Shown piece after piece: positions 1 through 8,517 of a stretch of 64,000 nt of DNA (position 1 is its first letter; each line of letters opens with the position of its first letter). The translations under genes and the position numbers were made by a program. Origin of the DNA: DASQPR01 sp963836775 (GTDB lineage: Bacteria > Actinomycetota > Actinomycetes > Mycobacteriales > Micromonosporaceae); the NCBI GenBank assembly GCA_963836775.1, contig CAWIKR010000002.1, forward strand, positions 1,364,001-1,428,000. Direction: 5' to 3'. The notes beneath the pieces were generated by a model. That model saw only the letters and a program-made list of their open reading frames with translations. It was not told the DNA's origin and made no database searches.

Positions 1-1688
1 CAAACTGCTCCGGCTACTACGGCGATCGGCCGTCGGCAGCCCTCGAGATGGTCAGCGGCGGTCCGATCGACGTGCTCACCGGCGACTACCTGGCCGAACT
101 GACGATGCTGATCTTGTGGAAGGACCGGCAGCGCAACCCCGATGGCGGCTATGCCGCGTCGTTCCTGCTGCACATGCGCGACGTGCTGGGCGAGTGCCTG
201 AGCCGCGGGATCAAGGTAGTGGTCAACGCCGGCGGTCTGAACCCGGCCGGCCTCGCGGCGGCGATGCGCGGCCTGGCCGCCACGGCCGGTCTGCACCCAT
301 CGGTCGCCTACCTCGAGGGCGACGACCTGCTGTCGCGCCTCGATTCCGCACCGATCCGGCACATCGCGACCGGCCAGCCGCTGCGCGACGCCCCGTTCAC
401 CCCGATCACAGCGAACGCCTATCTCGGTTCATGGGGCATCGCGGCCGCATTGACGGCCGGCGCCGACGTGGTGATCTGTGGCCGGGTCAGCGACGCATCG
501 CTGGTAGTCGGACCGTCCGCATGGGCGTTCGGCTGGGCACTGGACGACTGGGACCGGCTGGCCGGCGCGGTCGCCGCCGGGCACATTCTGGAGTGCGGCG
601 CCCAAGCGACCGGTGGCAACTACTCGTTCTTCACCGAAATCGCCGATCCGCTGCATCCCGGGTTCCCGATCGCTGAGATGGCACTGGACGGCTCCTGCGT
701 GATCACCAAGCATCCCGGCACCGGAGGCGCGGTCACGGTCGACACCGTCACCGCGCAACTTCTCTACGAGATCGGCGCGCCGGCCTATCTCAACCCGGAC
801 GTGGTCGCCCACTTTGACACGCTCGCCGTCACCCCGGATGGACCAGACCGGGTACGCGTGTCCGGCACTCGCGGCGGTCCGGCCCCGGCCGATCTCAAGG
901 TGACCGTCAACTACCAGGGCGGATATCGCAACACCGCCCGGTTCCAGCTGGCCGGCCTCGATCTCGACGCCAAGGCACTGTTCGCCGAGGCCACCGCTCG
1001 CGACGCGCTCGGATCCGGGTACGAGAGCGTGGACGTGCACCGCGACCGGGATCGGCTCGCCGTGACGGTCAAGGGATCGGACGAGGCGCTGATCGGTCGT
1101 GGGTTCTTCACCGCCATCGCCGGCACCGCCCTGTCCAGCTATCCGGGGCTCTACCTGGACGACGCATCGCCACGTGCCACCGCGTACGGCGTTTACTGGC
1201 CGGCGCTCGTGCCGGCCGATGAGATCGCGGCCCAGGTGGTGATGTCCGACGGCCGGCGGATCGATGTGCCGGAACCACCGCGCGCGGACGTCGCCGAATC
1301 GCCGGCACCGACGATCCGGCCAGCGGCGCCGGTCACGCTCGACGGGCCGACGGTTTCGGCGCCGCTCGGACGGGTCGCCGGCGCGCGCTCCGGCGACAAG
1401 GGCGGCGACGCCAACGTCGGCATCTGGGCGCGCTCGGATGCCGCGTGGGACTGGCTGCGTACGGCATTGACGGTCGACTGGCTACGCACGGCGCTGCCGG
1501 ACGCCGCAGCACTCGAAGTGAACCGTTATGAGCTGGCGAATCTTCGAGCGGTGAACTTTGTCGTGCACGGCCTGCTCGGCGAGGGCGTGGCGGCGTCGAC
1601 CCGGCCGGACCCGCAGGCGAAGAGTCTCGGCGAGGTGCTGCGCGCGGTGCCGATGGAGATTCCCGAAGCGCTGCTCAACCAGTCCTGA
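1..1688 (+). CDS. AtuA-family acyclic terpene utilisation protein (DUF1446), 5'-truncated by the window
   Basis: The frame is already open at base 3, and the visible protein begins NCSGYYGDR, the conserved N-terminal motif of the AtuA/DUF1446 family, so only a few codons are missing; the ATG at 48 is internal. The large DUF1446 domain (about 450 residues, with GGPIDVLTGDYLAELTMLIL-like and GGRVSDAS-like motifs) is followed by the small C-terminal AtuA-like domain starting near GRVAGARSGDKGGDANVGIW. AtuA proteins are linked to acyclic terpene and branched acyl-CoA breakdown in Pseudomonas, but the reaction is unresolved. The C-terminal part contains a local near-duplication (DWLRTAL twice, two residues apart). 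Two SDRs and a HAD hydrolase lie nearby on the opposite strand, which is compatible with catabolism. Family call firm, function inferred. Confidence 0.88.
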   Translation, partial: NCSGYYGDRPSAALEMVSGGPIDVLTGDYLAELTMLILWKDRQRNPDGGYAASFLLHMRDVLGECLSRGIKVVVNAGGLNPAGLAAAMRGLAATAGLHPSVAYLEGDDLLSRLDSAPIRHIATGQPLRDAPFTPITANAYLGSWGIAAALTAGADVVICGRVSDASLVVGPSAWAFGWALDDWDRLAGAVAAGHILECGAQATGGNYSFFTEIADPLHPGFPIAEMALDGSCVITKHPGTGGAVTVDTVTAQLLYEIGAPAYLNPDVVAHFDTLAVTPDGPDRVRVSGTRGGPAPADLKVTVNYQGGYRNTARFQLAGLDLDAKALFAEATARDALGSGYESVDVHRDRDRLAVTVKGSDEALIGRGFFTAIAGTALSSYPGLYLDDASPRATAYGVYWPALVPADEIAAQVVMSDGRRIDVPEPPRADVAESPAPTIRPAAPVTLDGPTVSAPLGRVAGARSGDKGGDANVGIWARSDAAWDWLRTALTVDWLRTALPDAAALEVNRYELANLRAVNFVVHGLLGEGVAASTRPDPQAKSLGEVLRAVPMEIPEALLNQS

Positions 1689-1736
1689 TCTGCGGGCGCA
1701 GCCGGCCGCCAGAGCCGGCCACGACCACGCGTCGAC

Positions 1737-1784
1737 GCCGCGGGCGAGTCGAGGCCGCGGGCGAGTGAGGCCGCGGGCGAGTCG
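1737..1784. repeat. Three tandem copies of a 15-17 bp unit
   Basis: Three consecutive copies of GCCGCGGGCGAGT(C/G) at 1737-1753, 1754-1769 and 1770-1784 fill the gap between the AtuA stop and the stop of the convergent small gene. No coding signal seen. A weak hairpin (GCCGGC arms near 1700-1720) precedes the repeats. Confidence 0.7.
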
Positions 1785-2006
1785 TTACATGGTCGCGGCA
1801 ACCTCGTCGGCGACCACGGCGGCGAACTCGGTGGTGAGTGCTTCATCGCCGGAACGCCAGTCGTCGGCGAGCTTCCGAGCGCTGCCGACCGCGGTCTCCA
1901 ACAGAGGCCGCGAGCTGCCGTTATGGCGCTTGCGAGACGTGTAGGCGCCAACCACGACGGCGGCCACGCCCACCGAGGTCATGAAGATGACGAGCTTCTT
2001 AGCCAT
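1785..2006 (-). CDS. Small single-pass membrane protein, hypothetical
   Basis: Encodes 73 residues starting MAKKLVIFMTSVGVAAVVVG: one hydrophobic N-terminal segment (about residues 4-22), a short basic stretch (TSRKRHN) and a soluble tail with several Asp/Glu. The ATG at 2006 is chosen because GGGGGA lies 4 nt upstream; a start 27 nt further upstream would add a polar extension without a ribosome site. The shape (N-terminal helix, basic stop-transfer, short acidic cytoplasmic tail) is common among small actinobacterial membrane proteins. I do not recognise a named family. It converges on the AtuA gene with about 100 bp between stops. Confidence 0.65.
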   Translation of the reverse strand: MAKKLVIFMTSVGVAAVVVGAYTSRKRHNGSSRPLLETAVGSARKLADDWRSGDEALTTEFAAVVADEVAATM

Positions 2007-2148
2007 GTTTCCCCCACCATGTGTCAACCGCACAAGCCGTCGATGGCCTGCCGTTAGTGCCGGTAGAGCGACGGTACGACGGCGCGCGGCAAGAAATGGC
2101 CTAATTGGACATCGAGTTGCTAATCGCCCGGCGCGTCACCCGAGCGGA

Positions 2149-2763
2149 TTACCGCAGGTCGATCTCGAAGAGCCGGCTCAACTCGTCCAGGGTGGTGGCC
2201 GTCGCGACATGGTGGACCGTCGTCATACCAAGCTCGCGAGCGGGTTTCAGATTGCCGCCGATGTCGTCGACATAGACACACTGCTCCGGCGCCAGACCCA
2301 CCGACTGCGCGCCCCGCAGATACATCTCCGGCGCCGGCTTGCGCACTCCGACCTGACCGGAAATGACCACGCCATCAAAGAGTTTCAGCAGCTCCGGGCC
2401 GTATCGATCGAGGCCCCAGGAATTCGAGATAAGGCCGGTCGCCAAGCCGTTCGCGCGGGCCTCGCCGATCGCGGCCAGCATCCGATCGTCCGGAACCACG
2501 TCCGCGTTCAGCCGGTCAATCAGATCCTCCGGCGGCACTCCGAGCACCGGAGCCAGGCGCCGCTCGAACTCCACCTCGGACAGCGCGCCGGTCTCCAGAC
2601 CGATCAGCGCCGCCCGCGCCGCCGGGTCGGTCTGAAATGCCTCGCGAGCGGTCTGCGGTAACAGGCCCTCCCGTGTGCAGAACGCCTCGAACGAGGCGAA
2701 GACGCTGGTGGTCAGCACCCCACCCCAGTCGACGAGAAGCCCTCGCAACTCGAGGTCAGGCAC
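2149..2763 (-). CDS. HAD-superfamily hydrolase (HAD-IA, epoxide-hydrolase N-domain-like)
   Basis: A 204-residue HAD-IA protein. Motif I reads VDWGGVL, with the nucleophile Asp, but the usual second Asp of DxD is Gly, as in many relatives of the soluble epoxide hydrolase N-terminal domain. Motif II is the Ser of LISNSWG, motif III the Lys of GVRKPAPEMY, motif IV the acidic pair in YVDDIGGN. The GTG at 2763 overlaps the stop of the upstream SDR by 8 bp (GTGCCTGA), so it is the translationally coupled last gene of a three-gene operon; a longer frame reaching 2853 would run through the SDR and is rejected. Predicted small-molecule phosphatase or dehalogenase-like enzyme; substrate unknown. Confidence 0.88.
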   Translation of the reverse strand: MPDLELRGLLVDWGGVLTTSVFASFEAFCTREGLLPQTAREAFQTDPAARAALIGLETGALSEVEFERRLAPVLGVPPEDLIDRLNADVVPDDRMLAAIGEARANGLATGLISNSWGLDRYGPELLKLFDGVVISGQVGVRKPAPEMYLRGAQSVGLAPEQCVYVDDIGGNLKPARELGMTTVHHVATATTLDELSRLFEIDLR

Positions 2764-3541
2764 CGGCCGCGCCCCACACCGACGATTGCAGCTTGGCCAT
2801 CTGTGCGGCCCAGCGGTCCGGGTCGGCGCCGCGGTGCGCGTAGTAGGTGGCAACCTCCGGGTGCGGCAGGATCAGGAACTTGTCGCCCTGCAGTCCCTCG
2901 ACGACGGCGTCGGCAACCTCCTCGACACTGATCGCCGAGTCCTCCAGGATCGCCTTGCCCTGCGGGCCGGAGGCGTCCAGCATGTTCGTGCGTACGCCCT
3001 GCGGGCAGAGCGCCTGGGTGATGATGCCGCGGTCGCGATAGGTGATCGACATCCACTCGGCGAATGCGAGGGCGCCGTGCTTGGTCACCGAATACGGCGC
3101 CGACCCGAGCATCGTGAGCAGACCGGCCGCGCTGACCGTGGCGAGGAATCGCCCCTGACCCCGCTCCAGCCAGTCGGGCAGCAGTGCACGCGCGGCGCGT
3201 ACGTGGGCCATCACGTTCACCTGCCACGCGAGATCCCAATCCGCCTCCGGTGCGTCCGGTCCGCCACCGGTGCCGACGCCGGCATTGGCGCAGAACAGAT
3301 CGATCGCGCCCAGGTGCACCTTGGCGGCGGCCACCAGAGCTTCGGCACCGAGCGGGCTGGCCGCGTCGCCGGGCACCGCGAAGCCGCCGATCCGGCCGGC
3401 CACATCGTTGGCGGCGTCCACGTCCAGATCATTGACGACGACGCGAGCGCCGAGGGCGGCGAACCGATCCGCCAGCGCCGCGCCGATCCCATGCCCCGCT
3501 CCAGTGACAACGACTCCGGCATACGCCAGCTCGAACGTCAT
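2756..3541 (-). CDS. Short-chain dehydrogenase/reductase (SDR), second of two
   Basis: A 261-residue classical SDR: cofactor motif TGAGHGIG near residue 12, NAG motif (CANAGVG), catalytic Ser in the VSAAG strand and Tyr/Lys in YSVTKHG. An Asp after the second strand (NDLDVDAA) favours NAD(H). ATG at 3541 overlaps the preceding SDR stop (ATGA). The longer open frame reaching 4195 overlaps the first SDR and is spurious. The C-terminal PHPEVATYYAHRG segment is typical of SDRs annotated in lipid or steroid-type catabolism. Middle gene of the SDR-SDR-HAD operon; substrate not predictable. Confidence 0.9.
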   Translation of the reverse strand: MTFELAYAGVVVTGAGHGIGAALADRFAALGARVVVNDLDVDAANDVAGRIGGFAVPGDAASPLGAEALVAAAKVHLGAIDLFCANAGVGTGGGPDAPEADWDLAWQVNVMAHVRAARALLPDWLERGQGRFLATVSAAGLLTMLGSAPYSVTKHGALAFAEWMSITYRDRGIITQALCPQGVRTNMLDASGPQGKAILEDSAISVEEVADAVVEGLQGDKFLILPHPEVATYYAHRGADPDRWAAQMAKLQSSVWGAAGA

Positions 3542-4296
3542 CCGACACCGCCCATCAGGCTCACGCCGCCGTCGAGCAACAACGTCTGCCCGGTCATCCA
3601 GCTCGCGTCCTCGCTGGCCAGGAACGCGACGGCACCAGCGATGTCGGCCGGGATGCCGAGCCGGCCGAGCGCGTAGTTCGCCGCCACTTCGGCCTCTCGG
3701 CCCTCGTAGAGCGCCGTGGCGAACTGCGTCTTGACGACCGCCGGGGCCACCGCGTTGACGCGTACCTTCGGGGCGAGCTCGAAGGCGAGCTGCTGGGTGA
3801 GGTGGATCAGCGCGGCCTTGCTGGCCGCGTACACCCCGAGGCCGGGGGCCGGCTTCAGGCCCGCGATCGACGAGACGTTGACGACCGCGCCACCGTTCTT
3901 CTCCATCCAGGCTTCGTAGGCTTGCTTGACCCAGCTCACCGTGGCGAAGACATTGACGTCGAAGACTTTCCGCATGGCGGCGATGTCGACGTCGAGCATC
4001 GGGCCGAACACCGGGTTGATTCCGGTGTTGTTGACCAGGATGTCCAGCCGACCGAACTGCGCGACGGTCGCGGCAACGGCGGCGGCCTGGTGCTCCGGAT
4101 CGTCGGCCTTGCCCGGCACGAAGATCGCGTGATCGGGACCGCCGAGGGCGCTTGCCGCTTCTTGCAGCGCTTCCGGCTTGCGGGCCGTGATGCACACCTG
4201 AGCGCCCTCGGCCACCAGGCGTTCCGCGACGCCCAGACCGATGCCTCGACTGGCACCCGTGACCAGGGCGACCTTGCCGGTAAAGCGCGAACCCAT
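3538..4296 (-). CDS. Short-chain dehydrogenase/reductase (SDR), first of two
   Basis: A 252-residue FabG-like SDR: TGASRGIG at about residue 14, NNTG motif, catalytic Ser (NVSSIAG) and YAASK, and a C-terminal QTLLLDGG motif typical of the classical family. An Arg after strand 2 (ITARKPE) suggests NADP(H). GGAG lies 7-8 nt before the ATG, and a TTGACA hexamer sits at 4335-4340 (minus strand) with no convincing -10. First gene of the SDR-SDR-HAD operon, each junction overlapping by 4-8 bp. Probably a beta-hydroxyacyl or alcohol oxidoreductase; exact substrate unknown. Confidence 0.9.
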   Translation of the reverse strand: MGSRFTGKVALVTGASRGIGLGVAERLVAEGAQVCITARKPEALQEAASALGGPDHAIFVPGKADDPEHQAAAVAATVAQFGRLDILVNNTGINPVFGPMLDVDIAAMRKVFDVNVFATVSWVKQAYEAWMEKNGGAVVNVSSIAGLKPAPGLGVYAASKAALIHLTQQLAFELAPKVRVNAVAPAVVKTQFATALYEGREAEVAANYALGRLGIPADIAGAVAFLASEDASWMTGQTLLLDGGVSLMGGVG

Positions 4297-4424
4297 TGCT
4301 ACTCCGATCGTCGGATCCTCGGCATGAACTGCACTGTCAATGCAAATTCCTGCCCAGCATCGCCAGCCACGACCATCGTGTCAATGCGATCCGGCACACC
4401 AGCCGGCGCCTCCGATCCTCGCGC

Positions 4425-5201
4425 CTAGGCGACCTGGAACGACCTCTTCGACAGGCCGATCCAGAAGCCGTCGATCCGCTGGTCCGGCGCGGCTTCGATG
4501 TCGTCGGCAGCGCCCAGCGTGACGAACATCGGAGCGAAATGCTCGATGGTCGGATGTGCATAGGGCATCCCGGGCGCCCGGTTGCGGAAGTCGATCAGCT
4601 CGTCCACCGCGCCGCGCGAAAGCACCTCACTCGCCCAGACATCGAAGTCGGAGGACCATCCGGGTGCGTCCGCGTCTGTCCGCCAGTCCCGCAGGAACGG
4701 CAGGCCGTGGGTCATGAAGCCACTGCCGATGATGAGAACGCCCTCGTCCCGCAGCGGGGCCAGGCGCCGGCCGAGCTTGATGAGCTTCTCCGGGTCCAGC
4801 GTCGGCATGGAGATCTGCAGAACCGGGATGTCCGCGGTCGGATACATCACCGTCAACGGCACGTAGGCCCCATGGTCGAGCCCTCGGTTGGGCTGCTCCG
4901 CAACCGTCTCGGTGTCGGCCATCAGCGCCTTGATCCGGCTCGCGAGCGCCGGCGCACCGGGCGACGGATAGGTGACGCGATAGTACTTGTCGGCGAAGCC
5001 GCCGAAGTCGTAAACGAGTGGTGCCGCGTCGGCGGTCGCGCCGATGGTCAGCGGTGCCGACTCCCAGTGCGCCGAAACGATCAGGATCGCGGTCGGACGC
5101 GGCAGGTCAGCGGACCACGCGGCCAGTTGGCTGGTCCAGAGCTTGTCGTCGACCAGGGGCGGCGCTCCGTGCCCGATATAGAGGGCGGGCATCTTCGTCA
5201 T
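4425..5201 (-). CDS. DODA-type extradiol dioxygenase (YgiD/4,5-DOPA dioxygenase family)
   Basis: A 258-residue class III extradiol ring-cleavage dioxygenase. The opening MPALYIGHGAPP and the motifs SAHWES, LDHGAYVPL, GSGFMTHGL and HPTIEHFAPM supply the conserved histidines; H11, H45 and H221 are likely metal ligands, H110 and H165 lie in the active site. Such enzymes open catechol rings; E. coli YgiD acts on DOPA, and plant relatives make betalamic acid. The gene stands alone, divergent from the ArsR-like regulator 190 bp away. A TTGCGT/TACCGT promoter pair with the -10 about 7 bp before ATG suggests a leaderless message. Substrate unproven. Confidence 0.9.
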   Translation of the reverse strand: MTKMPALYIGHGAPPLVDDKLWTSQLAAWSADLPRPTAILIVSAHWESAPLTIGATADAAPLVYDFGGFADKYYRVTYPSPGAPALASRIKALMADTETVAEQPNRGLDHGAYVPLTVMYPTADIPVLQISMPTLDPEKLIKLGRRLAPLRDEGVLIIGSGFMTHGLPFLRDWRTDADAPGWSSDFDVWASEVLSRGAVDELIDFRNRAPGMPYAHPTIEHFAPMFVTLGAADDIEAAPDQRIDGFWIGLSKRSFQVA

Positions 5202-5342
5202 GCCGTATACGGTACCCGATTTACTTGCCTACGCAAATACTGCATCGGTCCGCGGCATGAGGCTGCGACCGGCCTCCTCGATGCCGGCTTCCGGGACTTG
5301 GCGCCGCGCGGGGCCTTCGGCCGCGCCACAGCATCGCCGTCG

Positions 5343-5392
5343 ATGTCAAAGAAGTCTTTGACATATCAGAATGTCAAAGATACCTTTGACAT
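5343..5392 (+). promoter_or_regulatory. Double palindromic operator enclosing a consensus leaderless promoter
   Basis: Two 22-bp palindromes, ATGTCAAAG-N4-CTTTGACAT, lie at 5343-5364 and 5371-5392, centres 28 bp apart. The right arm of the first contains a perfect -35 (TTGACA, 5358-5363); the second contains a -10 (TACCTT, 5381-5386), 17 bp away and 6 bp before the ATG at 5393. No Shine-Dalgarno space exists, so the mRNA is probably leaderless. Occupancy of either palindrome would cover the promoter: most simply autorepression by the adjacent ArsR-like protein. Confidence 0.88.
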
Positions 5393-5977
5393 ATGCGCAT
5401 CACCGATCCCCAAGCGCTTCGCGCACTGTCGCACCCCCTGCGTTTGGACCTCGTCGAGCTCCTCGGCACGGTCGGCCCCTCCACGGCCGCCGAGTGCGCC
5501 CGCCATCTCGGCACGTCGCAGGCATCGTGCTCGTTTCATCTGCGGCAGTTGGCGAAATATGGCTACGTGGAACAGGCGCCGGACACCGGTGACCGGCGCG
5601 AGCGACCCTGGCAGCTCACCGACGTCGAGCAATCCTGGTCGTCGAGCGAGACCGGCGCCGCCGGCGCGGCGATGCAGCGCACATTCCTGCAGCGCGAGTT
5701 TGACCGCCTGCAGAGCTGGTCGGCCTCGAGCGACGACGCACCCGAGGCGTGGCGCACCGCGACCTTCATGGGCGGTGCCACCTTGCCACTGACCGCCGAC
5801 GAGCTGAAGTCGATCGGCGAGGCAATGCGCGCAGCACTCATCCCCTACGTGGCTCGACTCACCGACCGCGAGTCCTGGCCCGACGACACCCGGTTCGTGC
5901 GCGTCTTCATGGCCTCGGCTCCGGTCCCGCACCTGGACTCAGCCCCCACCCCGGACCTGGAAGGACCTGCATCATGA
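5393..5977 (+). CDS. ArsR-like winged-helix transcriptional regulator
   Basis: A 194-residue DNA-binding protein with an ArsR-type winged helix in residues 1-80: RALSHPLRLDLVELL is helix 1-2 and TAAECARHLGTSQASCSFHL the helix-turn-helix, followed by the wing (APDTGDRRERPWQLT). No CxC metal-binding motif is visible in the recognition helix, so metal sensing is not supported. The C-terminal half (about 80-194) is helical and probably binds a ligand or dimerises. The ATG directly abuts a double palindromic operator that also contains the promoter, which points to autoregulation. The stop overlaps the next gene's start (ATGA), so the downstream hydrolase is its likely target. Confidence 0.88.
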   Translation: MRITDPQALRALSHPLRLDLVELLGTVGPSTAAECARHLGTSQASCSFHLRQLAKYGYVEQAPDTGDRRERPWQLTDVEQSWSSSETGAAGAAMQRTFLQREFDRLQSWSASSDDAPEAWRTATFMGGATLPLTADELKSIGEAMRAALIPYVARLTDRESWPDDTRFVRVFMASAPVPHLDSAPTPDLEGPAS

Positions 5978-6939
5978 CCAGCTTCACGATGGAGAAGACC
6001 GCAGTCACCAGCACCGACGGCGACCTGCGCGCGGGCATCTGGGTGCCGGACAACTCCGGCCCGCGCCCGGGCATCGTGCTCGTCGACGGTTCCGGCGAAA
6101 GCCTCTACGACGACTGGGGCGAGTGGGTCGACCGCTACGTCGGCTGCGGCGCCGTCGTCATGGCTCACGACAAGCCGGGCTGCGGCGGCTCCCCGGGCGA
6201 TTGGACCACTCAGTCATTCGAGGACCGCGCCACCGACTCGCTGGCCGCCCTCGCCACGTTGCGCGCCCATCCGTCGGTGGCCGGCCAGCCAGTCGGATTC
6301 CTCGGCGTCAGCCAGGGCGGCTGGATCTCGCTGCTGGCGGCGGCGACCGATCCGAGCGGACCGGATTTCGTCATCACCATGTCCGGGCCCGCCGTCTCTC
6401 CAGCGGCCCAGGAGTACTACCGGATCAAGACCACGCTGACGGCGGCCGATTTCGCGACGGCCGACGTGGCCGAGGCCCTGGCCTGGATCACCGAACGCAC
6501 CGACCGGCTGCGCGCGGGTGAAGCGCCGGAGTCGGTGGTCGCCGCCCAGGAGACCTATGCGGACCGGTCCTGGTATGCCATGACGACCGAATACGTCGAT
6601 TCGGCCGAAGTGCTTGGATTCGTCGCCCGGATCCAAGACTTCGATCCGGTTCCGCTCCTGCCCAGGGTGCAATGCCCGGTCTTCGGCGCCTTCGGCGGGG
6701 CCGACAACCTGGTGCAGGCTGACGAGAGCATGCAGGCCTACTTGCAGCACTTGAACTGGGAGTTCGGCAACCAGCATGCGCTGGCCGTGTTCCCGGGCGC
6801 CAACCACGGCCTGTTCACCGCTGCCCCGGATCCGGCGATCCCGCGGACCAGCCAGCTGGCGCCGGGCTACCTGCCCATGGTGGCCGGATTCCTGGACCGG
6901 ATCCGGGAGCGTTACACCAGTTCGACGCTGTCGGGCTGA
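5974..6939 (+). CDS. Alpha/beta hydrolase (dienelactone hydrolase-like)
   Basis: A 321-residue alpha/beta hydrolase. The nucleophile elbow GVSQGG carries the catalytic Ser; the acid is probably the Asp of GGADNLV and the base the His of ANHGLF. An oxyanion-type motif (VDGSGES) and HDKPGCGGSPG precede the elbow. GGAAGGA lies 8 nt before the ATG, and the ATG overlaps the regulator stop. Expression is therefore probably controlled with the ArsR-like gene by the double operator. The last 28 bp overlap the 3' end of the convergent PAP2 gene. Esterase or peptidase-like hydrolase of unknown substrate. Confidence 0.88.
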   Translation: MTSFTMEKTAVTSTDGDLRAGIWVPDNSGPRPGIVLVDGSGESLYDDWGEWVDRYVGCGAVVMAHDKPGCGGSPGDWTTQSFEDRATDSLAALATLRAHPSVAGQPVGFLGVSQGGWISLLAAATDPSGPDFVITMSGPAVSPAAQEYYRIKTTLTAADFATADVAEALAWITERTDRLRAGEAPESVVAAQETYADRSWYAMTTEYVDSAEVLGFVARIQDFDPVPLLPRVQCPVFGAFGGADNLVQADESMQAYLQHLNWEFGNQHALAVFPGANHGLFTAAPDPAIPRTSQLAPGYLPMVAGFLDRIRERYTSSTLSG

Positions 6940-8042
6940 CGGGGGGACGGAATGTGCGCGTCAGTGGTCAAGCCGACCGCACCGCGCGCATTCCGTCCGT
7001 ACCACCATTTGTTGATCTTTGGCGCGAGGTGCAGCGCCAGCGCGCCCACGACGAAGCCGGCGGCAACATCGGTCGCGTAGTGCACGCGCAGATACATCGT
7101 GGCGAGATAGAGGCCGAGCGCGATCGGCAGATAGGTCCAGAACAGTTTCCGGGCATCCCGCCACATGCAGCCCAGCACCACCGTGGTCATCGCGGTGTGC
7201 AGGCTCGGGAACGCGTCGCGCGCCGAACCCTTCATCTTGGCGATGATGTCGAGGATCCCGCCGTGGCCCCAGCCCTGCAGCGGGTGGGCGTAGAGGTTGT
7301 GCTGGAAGACGTATGGGCCGACCGCGGGGACCAGGAGATACCCGCTGTAGCCGATGAACGCGGTGATCGTGATGGCCAGCGCGAAGTCATGGAACGGCCG
7401 GTAGTTGGCCTTGACGTACTGATAACCGGCGTAGATCGGCGATGCGAACGCGTAGCTGACATAACACCAGGTCAGCACGTGCGTCGTGAGTGCCGATCCG
7501 ATGTGGTCGTTGAGCCATCGGCCGACGTCGACGTGCAGGAAGAAGTGGTCCGAATCAACCAGCCACTGGTCGTCGACGTGCGGTCGGAGAATCGGCGTCA
7601 AATCGTGCAACGCCTCGTAAATTGCCAGGCAGGCGAAGAGCGGGCCGAAGCCACGCAGGGTCTGGAGCGCCACCCGGAGGCTGGTCGCCACCCGAGCCCG
7701 CCGGTTCGGGACGGTGCGGCGCTCGCTCAGGTATGCCCGGACGAACAAAATCAGCGCGACACCGAGCACAATCGCCACAAACCGCAGCTCGGCAACCAGG
7801 CGATGCCCTACCACGTGCCACTGCCGGGTGACGGCGACCAGCACCGCGAGGGCGGTGACGAAGACGGCGAAGAGCAGTTCCTCGGGGCGGAGCCGGTCCA
7901 CCACAAGGCGGTCGGCAGCCGCCTGAAGACGCTGACGCCACCCGCTTCCGGGTGGCGTCGGCGTGTCGTTCCCGGGCCGTTCAACGGCTGCGGCCACGCC
8001 CTGTTCGTTTGTTGTTCGCGTGTTCGCCGCCGTTAGCACCAC
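6912..8042 (-). CDS. PAP2-superfamily membrane phosphatase (Aur1/Ipt1 type)
   Basis: A 376-residue polytopic membrane protein with about six predicted helices after a polar N-terminus of roughly 50 residues. The PAP2 signature is split as usual: VGPYVF, then SLHTAMTTVV (His of motif 2), then RVHYATDVAAG (motif 3 Arg, His, Asp). This arrangement matches inositolphosphotransferase/phosphatidic-acid phosphatase relatives that act on lipid phosphates at the membrane surface. The start is a GTG; the first 20 residues are polar and a later start cannot be excluded. It converges on the alpha/beta hydrolase with a 28-bp overlap. Confidence 0.87.
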   Translation of the reverse strand: MVLTAANTRTTNEQGVAAAVERPGNDTPTPPGSGWRQRLQAAADRLVVDRLRPEELLFAVFVTALAVLVAVTRQWHVVGHRLVAELRFVAIVLGVALILFVRAYLSERRTVPNRRARVATSLRVALQTLRGFGPLFACLAIYEALHDLTPILRPHVDDQWLVDSDHFFLHVDVGRWLNDHIGSALTTHVLTWCYVSYAFASPIYAGYQYVKANYRPFHDFALAITITAFIGYSGYLLVPAVGPYVFQHNLYAHPLQGWGHGGILDIIAKMKGSARDAFPSLHTAMTTVVLGCMWRDARKLFWTYLPIALGLYLATMYLRVHYATDVAAGFVVGALALHLAPKINKWWYGRNARGAVGLTTDAHIPSPRQPDSVELV

Positions 8043-8399
8043 GCGATGCTACTAAGCGTTGTCCATCGAACACGGCCCCCAGTTGTCACGAATCCGAGTC
8101 ACTTATCAGCGGACTCTCAGCCGCCGTCGAGTGAGCGGCGCGCGCGTCCCGCCCCTCGGGTTCGGCGTCCATCGCTGGCCGCGGTCCGCCGATCACTTCA
8201 CGTTCCCATGGACCGATCAAGCCGCAGTTCAGTGGCACCTGCAAGCCGACCACGACCCGGACGACTCAGTGTCACGACCGCCGGGACGGCATCACGTAAC
8301 TGCCACTCGATCTAGGGGCGAGCCGTGCGGGGCGGGTGACCACTTCCGGACCTTGCGATGCGTGGAAGGGGTGGCCGGCGGCGGGTGATGAAGGCCGGA
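8043..8399. other. Gene-free spacer upstream of the PAP2 gene
   Basis: No frame here has coding character, and I see no tRNA or known RNA motif. It should hold the promoter of the minus-strand PAP2 gene, but no convincing -35/-10 pair is visible. The other end passes into the long inverted repeat at 8400-8481. Confidence 0.5.
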
Positions 8400-8481
8400 G
8401 CGGTGCCGGTTTCCGAGACCTAAAAGGCCGCCCGCGGCCGCAGGCCTCGTGCGGCCCCCGAGGATCGGAAACCGGCACCGC
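8400..8481. repeat. Long 17-bp perfect inverted repeat, 48-nt loop
   Basis: Arms 8400-8416 (GCGGTGCCGGTTTCCGA) and 8465-8481 are perfect reverse complements. The 48-nt loop contains a nested GGCCGC-CC-GCGGCC stem. It lies 37 bp beyond the stop of the minus-strand L-serine dehydratase gene, so it may end that transcript or protect its 3' end. No T-run follows. Confidence 0.75.
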
Positions 8482-8517
8482 GCAGGCCGTCACGAGCGGC
8501 AGCCACGAAAGGGAATG

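Noticed and set aside
1445..1505. Possible in-frame duplication (DWLRTAL twice) in the AtuA-like protein
   Set aside because: Family members have similar spacing of helices there, so it may be natural sequence and not a recent duplication.
5393..5977. Metal-sensing role for the ArsR-like regulator
   Set aside because: No Cys or His metal-binding motif in the recognition helix or C-terminus.
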